Shown here: piece by piece, positions 14,513-23,400 of the stretch | Numbering within the stretch: the first letter of the stretch is position 1 | Layout: the number at the start of each line of letters is the position of its first letter | Source of the DNA: an uncultured Eubacteriales bacterium | Lineage (GTDB): Bacteria; Bacillota; Clostridia; Oscillospirales; Oscillospiraceae | Assembly: GCA_900549475.1 (NCBI GenBank) | Contig: UROF01000034.1 | Coordinates: 1 to 26,216, forward strand | Length of the DNA stretch: 26,216 nt | Direction of reading: 5' to 3' | The notes under the pieces: generated by a model | Told to the model about the DNA's origin: nothing | The model's database searches: none | What the model saw: only the letters and a program-made list of their open reading frames with translations | Program-made: the position numbers and the translations under genes

Positions 14513-14621
14513 TCTCCGACGGGGCCTCCCCGGCCCCGAACCCCGGGTCACTTTTTCCTCGGCGAAAAAGTGACCAAAACGCCGCCGGGGACACCCCGGA
14601 CCCCGGTTTGCCTAATCGGTC
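14513..14621 (-). repeat. Dispersed hairpin repeat, copy 1 (inverted)
   Basis: Read on the minus strand it runs GACCGATTAGGCAAAC, CGGGGTCCGGGG, GTTTTGGTCACTTTTTC, then a hairpin pairing GGTCACTTTTTC with GAAAAAGTGACC, then CGGGGTTCGGGG and CCCCGTCGGAGA. It aligns over its full length with the copy at 14913-15019 in the opposite orientation, by eye at roughly 70 percent identity. A further GGGGGT/ACCCCC hairpin lies at about 14447-14463. Repeats of this style appear in GC-rich Clostridia; function is unknown. Confidence 0.75.
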
Positions 14622-14912
14622 TGGATAAGCCTTGGTGCTGCGCAGCCACTGAACTTCTGCTTTTTTGCATCTGATCTGCGGCGGGTATCTTGTCCGGCTT
14701 CGGCTGTCGCCCTTTTGAAGGGGTAGAAGCAGCTGTTTTTTCTGTGTCCTGCTGCCTGCTACTCTGGAAAGAACCCGGGTTTCCAATAACAATATCTGCA
14801 AGATCTCTCAGCTCGAGGGCCGTCAGGCGAAGTGCGTAACCCACCGCACCGATTACGAGGGGCCAGCAGGCCAGTGGTATTTCAGTGGCAGAGCAGTATC
14901 AAAACTGATAGT
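14622..14912. other. Spacer between the inverted repeats; possible gene remnant
   Basis: This is about 290 bp in the ileS leader. The only notable reading frame is on minus and open from about 14905 to 14630 without an ATG start. It includes PLVIGAVGYALRLTALELRD, LADIVIGNPGSF and a Lys/Gln-rich stretch GRQPKPDKIPAADQMQKS, then runs into repeat copy 1. I do not recognise the protein. It could be the degraded tail of a gene from a mobile element or a chance frame. No RNA gene or promoter was seen on plus. Confidence 0.35.
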
Positions 14913-15019
14913 GTCCGATTAGACAAACAACGGGGGTCTGGGGTCTCCCCAACGCCTTTTGGTGACTTTTGTGCGTACAAAAGTCACCCGGGGTCCGGGG
15001 GTGGAGCCCCCGCCGGAGA
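14913..15019 (+). repeat. Dispersed hairpin repeat, copy 2
   Basis: It starts GTCCGATTAGACAAAC and continues CGGGGGTCTGGGG, CCTTTTGGTGACTTTTGT, then a perfect hairpin (GGTGACTTTTGT with ACAAAAGTCACC around GCGT), then CGGGGTCCGGGGG and GCCCCCGCCGGAGA. It is the inverted partner of 14513-14621. From 15020 to 15189 the sequence becomes A-rich before the ileS ribosome binding site AGGAGG (15173-15178). Confidence 0.75.
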
Positions 15020-15189
15020 GAGCCCAAGGCGCGGGGCGCGTACCTCCCCGGAAACCACAGCTCAGAAGCGGGCCCGCCGGAGGCAATCCGGCCGAGAGTT
15101 AAAAGCAAGAAATCCAGAAGAAAAATTCCCCATTCTGTACAAAATAAAAGTAAAAACGAAAATATATCCACCAGGAGGAAAACTTGACC

Positions 15190-17946
15190 ATGGATTACAA
15201 TAAGACCATCAACCTGCCCCAGACCGAATTCCCCATGCGGGCGGGCCTGCCCAACCGGGAGCCCGGCATGCTGGAGAACTGGGAGAAGCTGGACCTCTAC
15301 CACGAGCTCCTGAAGAAGAACGAGGGCAAGCCCCGCTTTGCTCTCCACGACGGCCCTCCGTTCTCCAACGGCAACCTCCACATGGGCCACGCCCTCAACA
15401 AGTCCATCAAGGACTTCATCACCCGTATGTACGCCATGCGTGGCTACTACACTCCCTACATCCCCGGCTGGGATAACCACGGCATGCCCATCGAGAGCGC
15501 CATCATCAAGGAGCAGAAGCTCAACCGCAAGAAGATGAGCGTCCCCGAGTTCCGTACTGCCTGCCACAACTACGCCCAGAAGTACATCGACATCCAGATG
15601 GCCGGTTTCAAGCGCATGGGCGTCATCGGCGACTGGGAGCACCCCTACAAGACCATGGACCCCGGCTTTGAGGCCGAGGAGGTGAAGGTCTTTGGTGAGA
15701 TGTACAAGAAGGGCTACATCTACAAGGGCCTCAAGCCTGTGTACTGGTGCCCCAAGGATGAGACCGCCCTGGCCGAGGCGGAGATCGAGTACCAGGATGA
15801 CCCCTGTACCACCGTGTATGTGAAGTTCCCCATGCACGACGACCTGGGCAAGCTCCCCAATTATGACAAGAGCCACCTCTACTTCCTCATCTGGACCACC
15901 ACCATCTGGACTCTGCCCGGCAACCTGGGTATCTCCCTCCATCCCCGGGACAGCTACGCCATCGTGAAGGCCGGCGAGGACTGCTACATCATGGCCGAGG
16001 CCCTGGTGGAGAAGGTCATGAAGGTGGGCGGCATCGAGAACTACGAGATCGTGGAGACCCACCCCGGTCAGTTCTTTGAGAACATGCTGGCGGATCATCC
16101 CTTCCTGCCCAAGACCAGCCGTCTGCTGGTGGCGGAGTACGTCACCATGGATTCCGGTACCGGCTGCGTCCACACCGCTCCCGGCTTCGGTGCCGACGAC
16201 TACCAGACCTGCCGCCGCTACGGCATGGAGATGGTAGTGCCTGTGGACGACCAGGGCCGTCACACCGACTACGCCGGCAAGTACGCCGGCATGAAGACGG
16301 AGGAGTCCAACCCCGTCATTCTCCAGGATATGAAGGAGAGCGGCGCTCTCTTTGCCAGCGAGGACATCGTCCACTCCTACCCCCACTGCTGGCGCTGCAA
16401 GAACCCCATCATCTTCCGTGCCACTCCCCAGTGGTTCTGCTCTGTGGACGCTTTCAAGGACGCCGCCGTGGCCGCCACTGACGACGTGCGGTGGGTGCCC
16501 GCCTGGGGCAAGGACCGGATGATCTCCATGATCCGGGAGCGCAGCGACTGGTGCATTTCCCGCCAGCGCCGCTGGGGCCTTCCCATCCCTGTGTTCTACT
16601 GCCCTGACTGCGGTAAGCCCATCTGCACCGATGAAACCATCGCCGCCGTCTCCAAACTCTTCGCTGAGAAGGGCTCCAACGCCTGGTATGAGCTCTCCGC
16701 CGCCGAGATCCTGCCCGACGGCTTCACCTGCCCCCACTGCGGCAAGAGCGGCCCCTTCACCAAGGAGGAGGACACCCTGGACGGCTGGTTCGACTCCGGC
16801 TCCACCCACTTCGCCTCCATGAAGAAGGACCAGGGCTTCTGGCCTGCCGACATGTACCTGGAGGGTCTGGATCAGTACCGCGGCTGGTTCCAGTCCAGCC
16901 TCCTCACCGCCGTAGGCGCTCTGGGACAGGGCGCTCCCTTCAAGGAGTGCGTCACCCACGGCTGGACCGTGGACGGCGAGGGCAAGGCCATGCACAAGTC
17001 CCTGGGCAACGGCGTGGACCCCGCCGACATCTTCAAGAAGTACGGCGCTGACCTGCTGCGTCTGTGGGCCGGCTCTGCCGACTACCATGTGGACGTCCGC
17101 TGCAGCGACAACATCTTCAAGCAGCTGAGCCAGAACTACCTGAAGTTCCGCAATACCGCCCGCTACTGCCTGGGGAACCTCTCCGGCTTTGATGCCAACC
17201 ACCTGGTGTCCCCCGACGAGATGCTGGAGCTGGACCGCTGGGCGGTGACCCAGCTCAACCAGCTCATTGCCAAGTGCTTTGCCGCCTACGACAACTACGA
17301 GTTCCACGTGGTGAGCCACGCCATCAATGACTTCTGCGTGGTGGAGCTCTCCAGCTTCTATCTGGACATCATCAAGGACCGCCTCTACTGCGATGGCACC
17401 GACAGTCTCAGCCGCCGCAGCGCCCAGACTGCCCTGTGGCTGATCCTGGACACCATCACCAAGCTCTTCGCCCCCATCCTGGCCTTCACCTGCGACGAGA
17501 TCTGGCAGGCTATGCCCCACCGCGAGGGCGACGACGGCCGGAACGTGGTCCTCAACGAGATGAACCAGCCCTTTGCCGACTACGCCCTCAGTGAGGACGT
17601 GATGGCCAAGTGGGACAAGATCATCACCGTCCGCACCGCCGTCAACGGCGCTCTGGAGAGCGCCCGGGCGGAGAAGAAGATCGGCAAGGCCCTGGAGGCC
17701 GCCGTGGCTGTCACCGTTCCCGCCGAGGACGCCTTCCTCGGCGAGATGGACGCCCAGGAGCTGGCAGACCTCTTTATCGTGTCCCAGGCTACCGTCACGG
17801 TAGGGGAGAGCCTTGCCGTGGCCGTCAGCGAAGCCTCCGGCGAGAAGTGCGAGCGCTGCTGGAAGCACAGCGCCGGTGTGGGCTCCGACAGCGAGCACCC
17901 CACCCTCTGCCCCCGCTGCGCCGCCGTGGTCAAGGCCATGGGCTGA
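15190..17946 (+). CDS. ileS: Isoleucyl-tRNA synthetase
   Basis: This 918-residue class I synthetase charges tRNA-Ile in the cytoplasm. The HIGH motif is HMGH at residues 64-67, within PFSNGNLHMGHALNKS. The CP1 editing domain (about 190-390) contains WTTTIWTLPGNL. The KMSKS loop reads KAMHKS at 599-604, within GEGKAMHKSLGNGVDP. An anticodon-binding domain and a C-terminal zinc finger follow (Cys887, Cys890, Cys907, Cys910). The length fits bacterial IleS. MDYNKTINLPQTEFPMRAG matches family N-termini, so ATG 15190 is preferred. A TTG at 15184 is closer (5 bp) to AGGAGG and would add two residues. It is controlled by the T-box leader upstream. Confidence 0.97.
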   Translation: MDYNKTINLPQTEFPMRAGLPNREPGMLENWEKLDLYHELLKKNEGKPRFALHDGPPFSNGNLHMGHALNKSIKDFITRMYAMRGYYTPYIPGWDNHGMPIESAIIKEQKLNRKKMSVPEFRTACHNYAQKYIDIQMAGFKRMGVIGDWEHPYKTMDPGFEAEEVKVFGEMYKKGYIYKGLKPVYWCPKDETALAEAEIEYQDDPCTTVYVKFPMHDDLGKLPNYDKSHLYFLIWTTTIWTLPGNLGISLHPRDSYAIVKAGEDCYIMAEALVEKVMKVGGIENYEIVETHPGQFFENMLADHPFLPKTSRLLVAEYVTMDSGTGCVHTAPGFGADDYQTCRRYGMEMVVPVDDQGRHTDYAGKYAGMKTEESNPVILQDMKESGALFASEDIVHSYPHCWRCKNPIIFRATPQWFCSVDAFKDAAVAATDDVRWVPAWGKDRMISMIRERSDWCISRQRRWGLPIPVFYCPDCGKPICTDETIAAVSKLFAEKGSNAWYELSAAEILPDGFTCPHCGKSGPFTKEEDTLDGWFDSGSTHFASMKKDQGFWPADMYLEGLDQYRGWFQSSLLTAVGALGQGAPFKECVTHGWTVDGEGKAMHKSLGNGVDPADIFKKYGADLLRLWAGSADYHVDVRCSDNIFKQLSQNYLKFRNTARYCLGNLSGFDANHLVSPDEMLELDRWAVTQLNQLIAKCFAAYDNYEFHVVSHAINDFCVVELSSFYLDIIKDRLYCDGTDSLSRRSAQTALWLILDTITKLFAPILAFTCDEIWQAMPHREGDDGRNVVLNEMNQPFADYALSEDVMAKWDKIITVRTAVNGALESARAEKKIGKALEAAVAVTVPAEDAFLGEMDAQELADLFIVSQATVTVGESLAVAVSEASGEKCERCWKHSAGVGSDSEHPTLCPRCAAVVKAMG

Positions 17947-17976
17947 TGACCTGTACCTCTTTACCACTATCACCTG

Positions 17977-18010
17977 CCGGGCGGGACGTTTTTCGTCCCG
18001 CCCGGTTTTT
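17977..18010 (+). terminator. Terminator after ileS
   Basis: CCGGGCGGGACG (17977-17988) pairs perfectly with CGTCCCGCCCGG (17994-18005), with a T5 loop and five T after it. Confidence 0.92.
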
Positions 18011-18031
18011 CCGCCGGAAAGGAGGGCCATT

Positions 18032-18673
18032 ATGGCCGACTTTACCCCCGTGGACCGCAGCAGCTGGTCCCGTGAGCCCTGGTTTGACCACTACTTCTCC
18101 CAGGTGCCCTGCACCTACAGCATGACCGTATCCCTGGATATCACCCCTATCCGGCAGCGGGCCGTCAAGCTCTATCCCGCCATGCTCTACTGCCTGTCCC
18201 GGGCGGTGAATGCCCGGCAGGAGTTCCGGATGTCCTTAGACGAGGCAGGGCAGCCGGGGTACTACCCCATTGTCCACCCCGCCTTCACCGTGTTCCACCG
18301 GGAGACGGAGACCTTCTCCAACCTCTGGTGCCCCTATGACCCGGATGCTTCCGTGTTCTTCCGCTCCTATGAGGACACCCTCTCCCGCTGGGGCTCCGCG
18401 GAGGGCTTCGCTCCCCAGAAGGACACGCCCCCCAACACCTTCCCGGTATCCATGATCCCCTGGGCCTCCTTCACCGGCTTCAACCTGAACCTCCAGCGGG
18501 GCTATGACTATCTGCCCCCCATCTTCACCATGGGCCGGTTCCAGGAGGAGGGAGGTCGGACAAAGCTGCCCCTGGCGGTCCAGGTCCACCACGCCGTGTG
18601 CGACGGCTTCCACCTCAGCCGTTTGGTGGATGACATCCAGGCCCTGATCGACGGCGAAGTCTTTCTGCCGTGA
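18032..18673 (+). CDS. Chloramphenicol acetyltransferase-like (CatA family) acyltransferase
   Basis: This 213-residue protein has the full length of type A CATs. The N-terminus VDRSSWSREPWFDHYFSQVP and the block CTYSMTVSLDIT match the family. The catalytic motif HxxxDG is intact as HHAVCDGFHLSRL, with His187 and Asp191. PWASFTGFNLNLQ in the middle is also typical. Known enzymes transfer acetyl from acetyl-CoA to chloramphenicol. Chromosomal homologues in Clostridia are common and often untested, so resistance should not be assumed. The ATG at 18032 follows GGAGG. It lies between a strong terminator and a new promoter, with no mobile element alongside. No own promoter is obvious, so expression may be read-through. 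Confidence 0.88.
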   Translation: MADFTPVDRSSWSREPWFDHYFSQVPCTYSMTVSLDITPIRQRAVKLYPAMLYCLSRAVNARQEFRMSLDEAGQPGYYPIVHPAFTVFHRETETFSNLWCPYDPDASVFFRSYEDTLSRWGSAEGFAPQKDTPPNTFPVSMIPWASFTGFNLNLQRGYDYLPPIFTMGRFQEEGGRTKLPLAVQVHHAVCDGFHLSRLVDDIQALIDGEVFLP

Positions 18674-18703
18674 CCATCCGGACACCCTGTCCTGTCCTCC
18701 GCC

Positions 18704-18732
18704 TTGATTTTCCCCCCCGCCTTTGCTATACT
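18704..18732 (+). promoter_or_regulatory. Strong promoter upstream of structured region and rpe
   Basis: TTGATT (18704-18709) and TATACT (18727-18732) are 17 bp apart. The rpe start is about 290 bp further, so the transcript has a long untranslated 5' part. Confidence 0.75.
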
Positions 18733-18738
18733 GGCCGT

Positions 18739-19005
18739 GGAACAGGCCCTTTTTTCCAAAGGGCCCTCTTGTCCGGTGGATATATGCTGAGAGGCCGCCG
18801 GAGCAAAAGCACCGACGGCCTCCTTTATATGATGCGGCGCGCCCGGGACGCTGACCGGGGGGCAGGGAACGGCGCGGGACGGGATCTCCGGCCCCGCCGC
18901 CGGACGCTGTTGCCGCGTATCGTATCCTATGAGGCACCGCCTCCGGCGGTGCCTCGCCCCTATGCCGGTCCCCCCGGCCTGTCCCGGCCCGGGGCGCTAT
19001 TTTTT
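18739..19005 (+). ncRNA. Candidate structured RNA or long rpe leader
   Basis: No credible coding frame is seen here. Four hairpins follow the promoter: GGCCCTTT/AAAGGGCC (18745-18765), GAGGCCG/CGGCCTC with inner CGG/CCG (18791-18822), a perfect 11-bp GAGGCACCGCC/GGCGGTGCCTC with a 3-nt loop (18931-18955), and CCCC-GGCC/GGCC-GGGG with one C-C mismatch (18971-18994). Six T's occur at 19000-19005, five bases after the last stem, giving a weak terminator. I tried to match RNase P, SRP, tmRNA, 6S and common riboswitches by their key motifs and found no fit. It may be an ncRNA, or an rpe-recR leader with attenuation. Confidence 0.4.
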
Positions 19006-19024
19006 GAAAAAGGAAGTGGCTGCC

Positions 19025-19669
19025 ATGATCAAAATTTCTCCCTCCATCCTCGCCGCTGATTTTGCTAATCTTGAGCGGGATATCCGGAAGGTCAGCTCTG
19101 CGGACTACCTCCATGTGGATGTGATGGATGGTCTCTTTGTCCCCAACATCTCCATCGGCCTGCCGGTGGTGCAGTCCATCCGCCCCACCACGGAGCTGCC
19201 CCTGGACGTCCACCTGATGATCGAAAAGCCCGTGCGGTATGTGGAGCGGTTCTGCGACGCCGGGGCGGACATCGTTACTGTCCATGTGGAGGCGGACACC
19301 CAGGAGAATACCCGCCGCTGCCTGGACCTGATCCATGCCAAGGGCAAAAAGGCCGGCGTAGTGGTCAAGCCCAAGACCCCTGCCGAAGCGGTGCTGCCCT
19401 TTTTGGAGCAGTGCGACATGATCCTGGTGATGACGGTGGAGCCGGGCTTCGGCGGCCAGTCCTTTATGGCAGACATGATGCCCAAGCTCCGGCAGATCCG
19501 CGCCTGGATCGACGAGAAGAACCCCGGCTGTGAGCTGGAAGTGGACGGCGGTGTGGACAGCGTTACCTGCAAGGTGGTCATTGAAAACGGCGCCAACGTG
19601 CTGGTGGCAGGCAGCGCCGTGTACAAGGCCGCTGACATCCCGGCCCGTATCGCGGAACTGAGAGGATAA
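19025..19669 (+). CDS. rpe: Ribulose-phosphate 3-epimerase
   Basis: This 214-residue TIM-barrel enzyme interconverts ribulose 5-phosphate and xylulose 5-phosphate in the pentose phosphate pathway. The motifs are ISPSILAADF, YLHVDVMDGLFVPN with metal ligands His30 and Asp32, LDVHLMIEKP, MTVEPGFGGQSF and LEVDGGV with the second catalytic Asp, then VAGSAVYKA for phosphate binding. The ATG at 19025 has AAGGA upstream; the open frame reaches further upstream into the hairpin region but without family similarity. recR follows after 6 bp. Confidence 0.96.
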   Translation: MIKISPSILAADFANLERDIRKVSSADYLHVDVMDGLFVPNISIGLPVVQSIRPTTELPLDVHLMIEKPVRYVERFCDAGADIVTVHVEADTQENTRRCLDLIHAKGKKAGVVVKPKTPAEAVLPFLEQCDMILVMTVEPGFGGQSFMADMMPKLRQIRAWIDEKNPGCELEVDGGVDSVTCKVVIENGANVLVAGSAVYKAADIPARIAELRG

Positions 19670-19675
19670 GGCGCT

Positions 19676-20275
19676 ATGGAATACTTTCCCGCACCCCTGG
19701 AAAATCTGGTGGAGCAGTTTGCCCGCCTCCCCGGCATCGGCGGCAAGTCCGCCCAGCGGTTGGCCTTCCATGTGCTGAGCCTGCCTATGGAGGAGGCCCA
19801 GGCCTTTGCCGACGCCATCCTGGAGGCCAAGAAAACTGTCACCTGCTGCCCGGTATGCCGGAACCTCACCGCCGGAGGGCTGTGCCCCATCTGCGCCTCC
19901 CCCAAGCGGGACGGCTCCATCATCTGTGTGGTGGCGGACCCCCGGGACGTGGCTGCCCTGGAGCGCAGCCGGGAGTACAACGGCCGCTACCATGTGCTCC
20001 ACGGCGTCATCTCTCCCATGAATCATGTGGGCCCCGACGACCTGGAGATCAAATCCCTGGTGGAGCGGGTGGCCCAGGGGGATGTGAAGGAGGTCATCAT
20101 GGCCACCAACCCGGACACAGAGGGGGAGGCCACCGCCATGTATCTCTCCCGGCTTCTCAAGCCCTTCGGCGTTCGGGTGACCCGCCTGGCCTACGGCATC
20201 CCCGTAGGCGGCCACCTGGAGTTTGCCGACGACGCCACCCTCATGCGGGCCCTGGAGGGCCGGCGGGAGATCTGA
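19676..20275 (+). CDS. recR: Recombination mediator protein RecR
   Basis: This 199-residue protein acts with RecF and RecO in loading RecA at gaps. It has an N-terminal helix-hairpin-helix (ARLPGIGGKSAQRLA), a C4 zinc finger (Cys58, Cys61, Cys70, Cys73), and a Toprim domain from about residue 80 (ICVVADPRDVAALE, ATNPDTEGEATA). A C-terminal Walker-B-like segment with TRLAYGIPVGGHLEFAD completes it. The length is typical. It is six bases downstream of rpe and likely in the same transcript. The usual upstream partner dnaX is not adjacent. Confidence 0.96.
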   Translation: MEYFPAPLENLVEQFARLPGIGGKSAQRLAFHVLSLPMEEAQAFADAILEAKKTVTCCPVCRNLTAGGLCPICASPKRDGSIICVVADPRDVAALERSREYNGRYHVLHGVISPMNHVGPDDLEIKSLVERVAQGDVKEVIMATNPDTEGEATAMYLSRLLKPFGVRVTRLAYGIPVGGHLEFADDATLMRALEGRREI

Positions 20276-20313
20276 CCGCTTTTTGCCCCTATTTCCACTT
20301 TCTTCGTATGACA

Positions 20314-20339
20314 GACCGGCCCTGACGGGTCGGTCTTTT
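20314..20339 (+). terminator. Terminator after recR
   Basis: GACCGGCCC and GGGTCGGTC form a 9-bp stem with one G-T pair and a TGAC loop, followed by TTTTCCTCTTTT. Confidence 0.85.
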
Positions 20340-20354
20340 CCTCTTTTCCCCTCG

Positions 20355-20383
20355 TTGTGTTTCGTCAAATTTTGTGATATGAT
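20355..20383 (+). promoter_or_regulatory. Promoter of the SLH protease
   Basis: TTGTGT (20355-20360) and TATGAT (20378-20383) are 17 bp apart, 33 bp before the start codon. Confidence 0.7.
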
Positions 20384-20416
20384 AACCGCACCTATTCCAC
20401 AACAGGAGGTTTTCCC

Positions 20417-23400
20417 ATGACCATGTACCGCCGCGCCCTGGCTGCTGCTCTGGGCGTTTTCATGGCCCTGTCCCTGCTGGCCTCTCCCGCCGCCCTGGCG
20501 ATGGAGAGCCGGGAGGAGCCGGTACGGGCCATTGTGACTTTTACGCCGGATGCCCCGGTGGAGGCATTGCTCTCCGCCATGGAGGCCCTGCCGGAAACGG
20601 AGGTCCTGTGGACCTATGAGCGGCTGTTCTCCGGAGCGGCCGTAGACACCACCCCCTCCGCCCTGGAAAAGATCGCCGCCCTGCCTGGCGTGGAGGCCGC
20701 CGCAAAAGCGGGCCTGCGGCAGCAGGAGGCCCTGGCGGACGGCGAGATCGCCAACAGCCTGGAGCTGCTGGATCTGCCGGAAACCGCGGACTACACCGGC
20801 GATGGCATTGTCATCGCCGTGATCGATTCCGGCTTCCGTCTCAGCCATGACGCTTTCTCCGGCGAGAGTATCGCCCAGTCCCCGGCCCTGTCCCAGGAGG
20901 ACATTGCCGCCTTTATCCAGGACGGCGGCACGGCCGGCCGCTATGTCTCCGACCGGGTCCCCTTTGCCTACGACTACTGGGGCCAGGACAATGACGTATC
21001 CACCACCGACGCCCACGGCACCCATGTGGCCGCCCTGGCCATGGGCCGGGCCACCAACGAGGAGGGTGCGGTAATTTTCCAGGGCGTGGCTCCGGCGGCC
21101 CAGCTGCTGGCCATGAAGGTCTTTCCTGACGGCGACGGCGAGGCCGACGACGCGGTGATCATGCGGGCCCTGGAGGACGCCGCTGCCCTGGGCGCCGATG
21201 TGATCAATCTGTCCCTGGGTACCCCGGGCGGCTTTACCGGTGACGACGTCCTGCGGGATATCTACAACAACGCCTTTGCATCCCTGCGCCAGCAGGGGAT
21301 CATCCTCTGCTGCTCTGCCGGCAATGCAGCCGTCAGCACATCTGCCGACACCTATGGCTCCACGCTGCCCTCCGGCGGATACACCGATTACGGCACAGTC
21401 AGCGCCCCCGCCACCTACCTGGGCTCTACCGCCATCGCATCGGCAGATGCCCTCCACTACCCCAGCCAGAGCTATATTGCCGTGGGGGACCGGAAGCTCT
21501 CCTTTCAGGATGCCACCGCCGAGGATGGCGGCACCCTGCCCAGCCTGATGGACCTGGACGGTGAGACCCTGCCTCTGGTGGTGGTCCCCGGCCTGGGCAC
21601 AGCGGAGGATTTCGCCTCCGTGGACGTCTCCGGCAAGGTGGCTCTGGTAGCCCGGGGCCAGCTGACCTTTACGGAAAAAGCCGCCAACGCTGCCGCCGCC
21701 GGCGCGGTGGCCTGTCTTATCGCCAACAACGAGCCCGGAGCCATCTATCCCACTCTGGAGAGCACCATCCCCTGTGCCGCCATCTCCCAGGAGGACGGCG
21801 ACTACCTGCGCGCTCTGGCGGAGGAGGGACCGGTGTCCCTCACCTTCCGGGACGAGACCTACTCCGCTGTCTACGCCAGCCAGCCCACCGTCTCCGACTT
21901 CTCCTCCTGGGGCGTTACCTCCGACCTGCGGCTGCTGCCCGCCCTGACCGCCCCCGGCGGAAACGTCATTTCCGCCTCTGTGGAGGGCGACTCCCGGTAT
22001 ATCTCTGAAAGCGGCACCTCCATGGCCTCTCCCAACGCCGCCGGCTCCTTTGCCGTGATGCTGGAAGCCCTGGCAGACCGGGGCATTACCGGCAAGGAGG
22101 CCGCCGATCTGGCGGAGGCCCTGCTGGAGAGCACCGCCCTGGTGATGACCGACGAGGCGGGCGTGCCCCTGTCCCCCCGGCAGCAGGGCGCGGGACTGAT
22201 CCAGCTCTCCGACGCGGAGGAATCCCCTCTGGTCATCACCGATCCCCTGGTGGAGCTGGGGGACAGCACCAGCGGCTATTTCACCATGAAGCTGACCCTG
22301 CAGAATCTCTCCGATGAGGACATCACCCTCACCCGCAGCCTCACCGCCCTCACCGACGACTACATCGAGGAGGACGGCCGCTTCTACAGCCTCCTGGCCC
22401 CTATGGACATCACCGACAGCGTGTCCGTCAGCGGGCCTCAGACTGTCACCGTCCCCGCCGGCGGGGAAACCAGCGTCACCCTGACTCTCTCTGTGGACAG
22501 CGCCCTGCGCCGGGATCTGGCAGAGCCCTTCCCCAACGGCTTTTTCACCGAGGGCTTTGTGACCTTCACCAGTGAGGACGGCACCGCCGTCCACGCCGCC
22601 TTCCTGGGCTACTGCGGCGACTGGAAGGCCGCCCCCATTCTCAGCGACGCGGACTTTACCGACGTGCTGGACGCCGCCGCCCAGGAGGCGGAGGATGGGG
22701 AGAAACTGGCGGCGGAGGATATCTATGTGGACCGGGATCTGGGGGTCAATATGGCCTATATCAGCAACTCCGGCTTCCGGGAATCCACCTCTCTGCTGCT
22801 GGGTGAGAACCTCTACCAGTCGGTGGTATACGACACGCTGCGCTGCGCCATGCCCGGTGGGGAGACCGACGCCCTCTACACCGCCGGCAGCCTTCTGGCA
22901 ACAGAGATCTACACCCTGCGCAACGCCCGGCGGATCATCATGGTGGTCTCCGACCAAAAGACCGGCCAGGTCCTCTCCGTGGTGGATCAGCCCTACGTGA
23001 GCAAGTCCATGGCGGACCCCTCCTTTGAGCAGGCCTTCCCCCTGGATGGCTTCTACTGGGACGGCACCGATATCCATGGGGACAGCGTCCCCGGCGGCAC
23101 CCAGGTGATGGTATCCTTCTACGCCTGGCTGGAAAACGACCAGGCCATGGAGACCGCCTATCAGCAGAGCGGAGCCGACGGGGAGACCCCCTCCGCCTAT
23201 CGCTGGCTCCTCAGCAGTACGTATGACCGCTGCCTCCAGTGGCGCTTCTCCCTGACAGTGGATGACTTGTCCCCGGAGATCTCCCTCCAGCAGGAGGATG
23301 GCGGCCTCACTGTCACCGTCACCGACGACCACTTCCTCTCCTACGCCGCCATCCGGGACGAATCCGGGAATCTGCTGGCGGAGGAAGTCTACGCCGACGA

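Noticed and set aside
14899..18030. 1043-codon open frame on minus
   Set aside because: It is antisense to ileS; long antisense frames are expected in GC-rich genes with strong third-position bias, and the translation has no recognisable domain.
18670..19024. Open frames before rpe, including an upstream extension of rpe
   Set aside because: Arg/Pro-rich translations without family similarity; the hairpins and promoter explain the region better.
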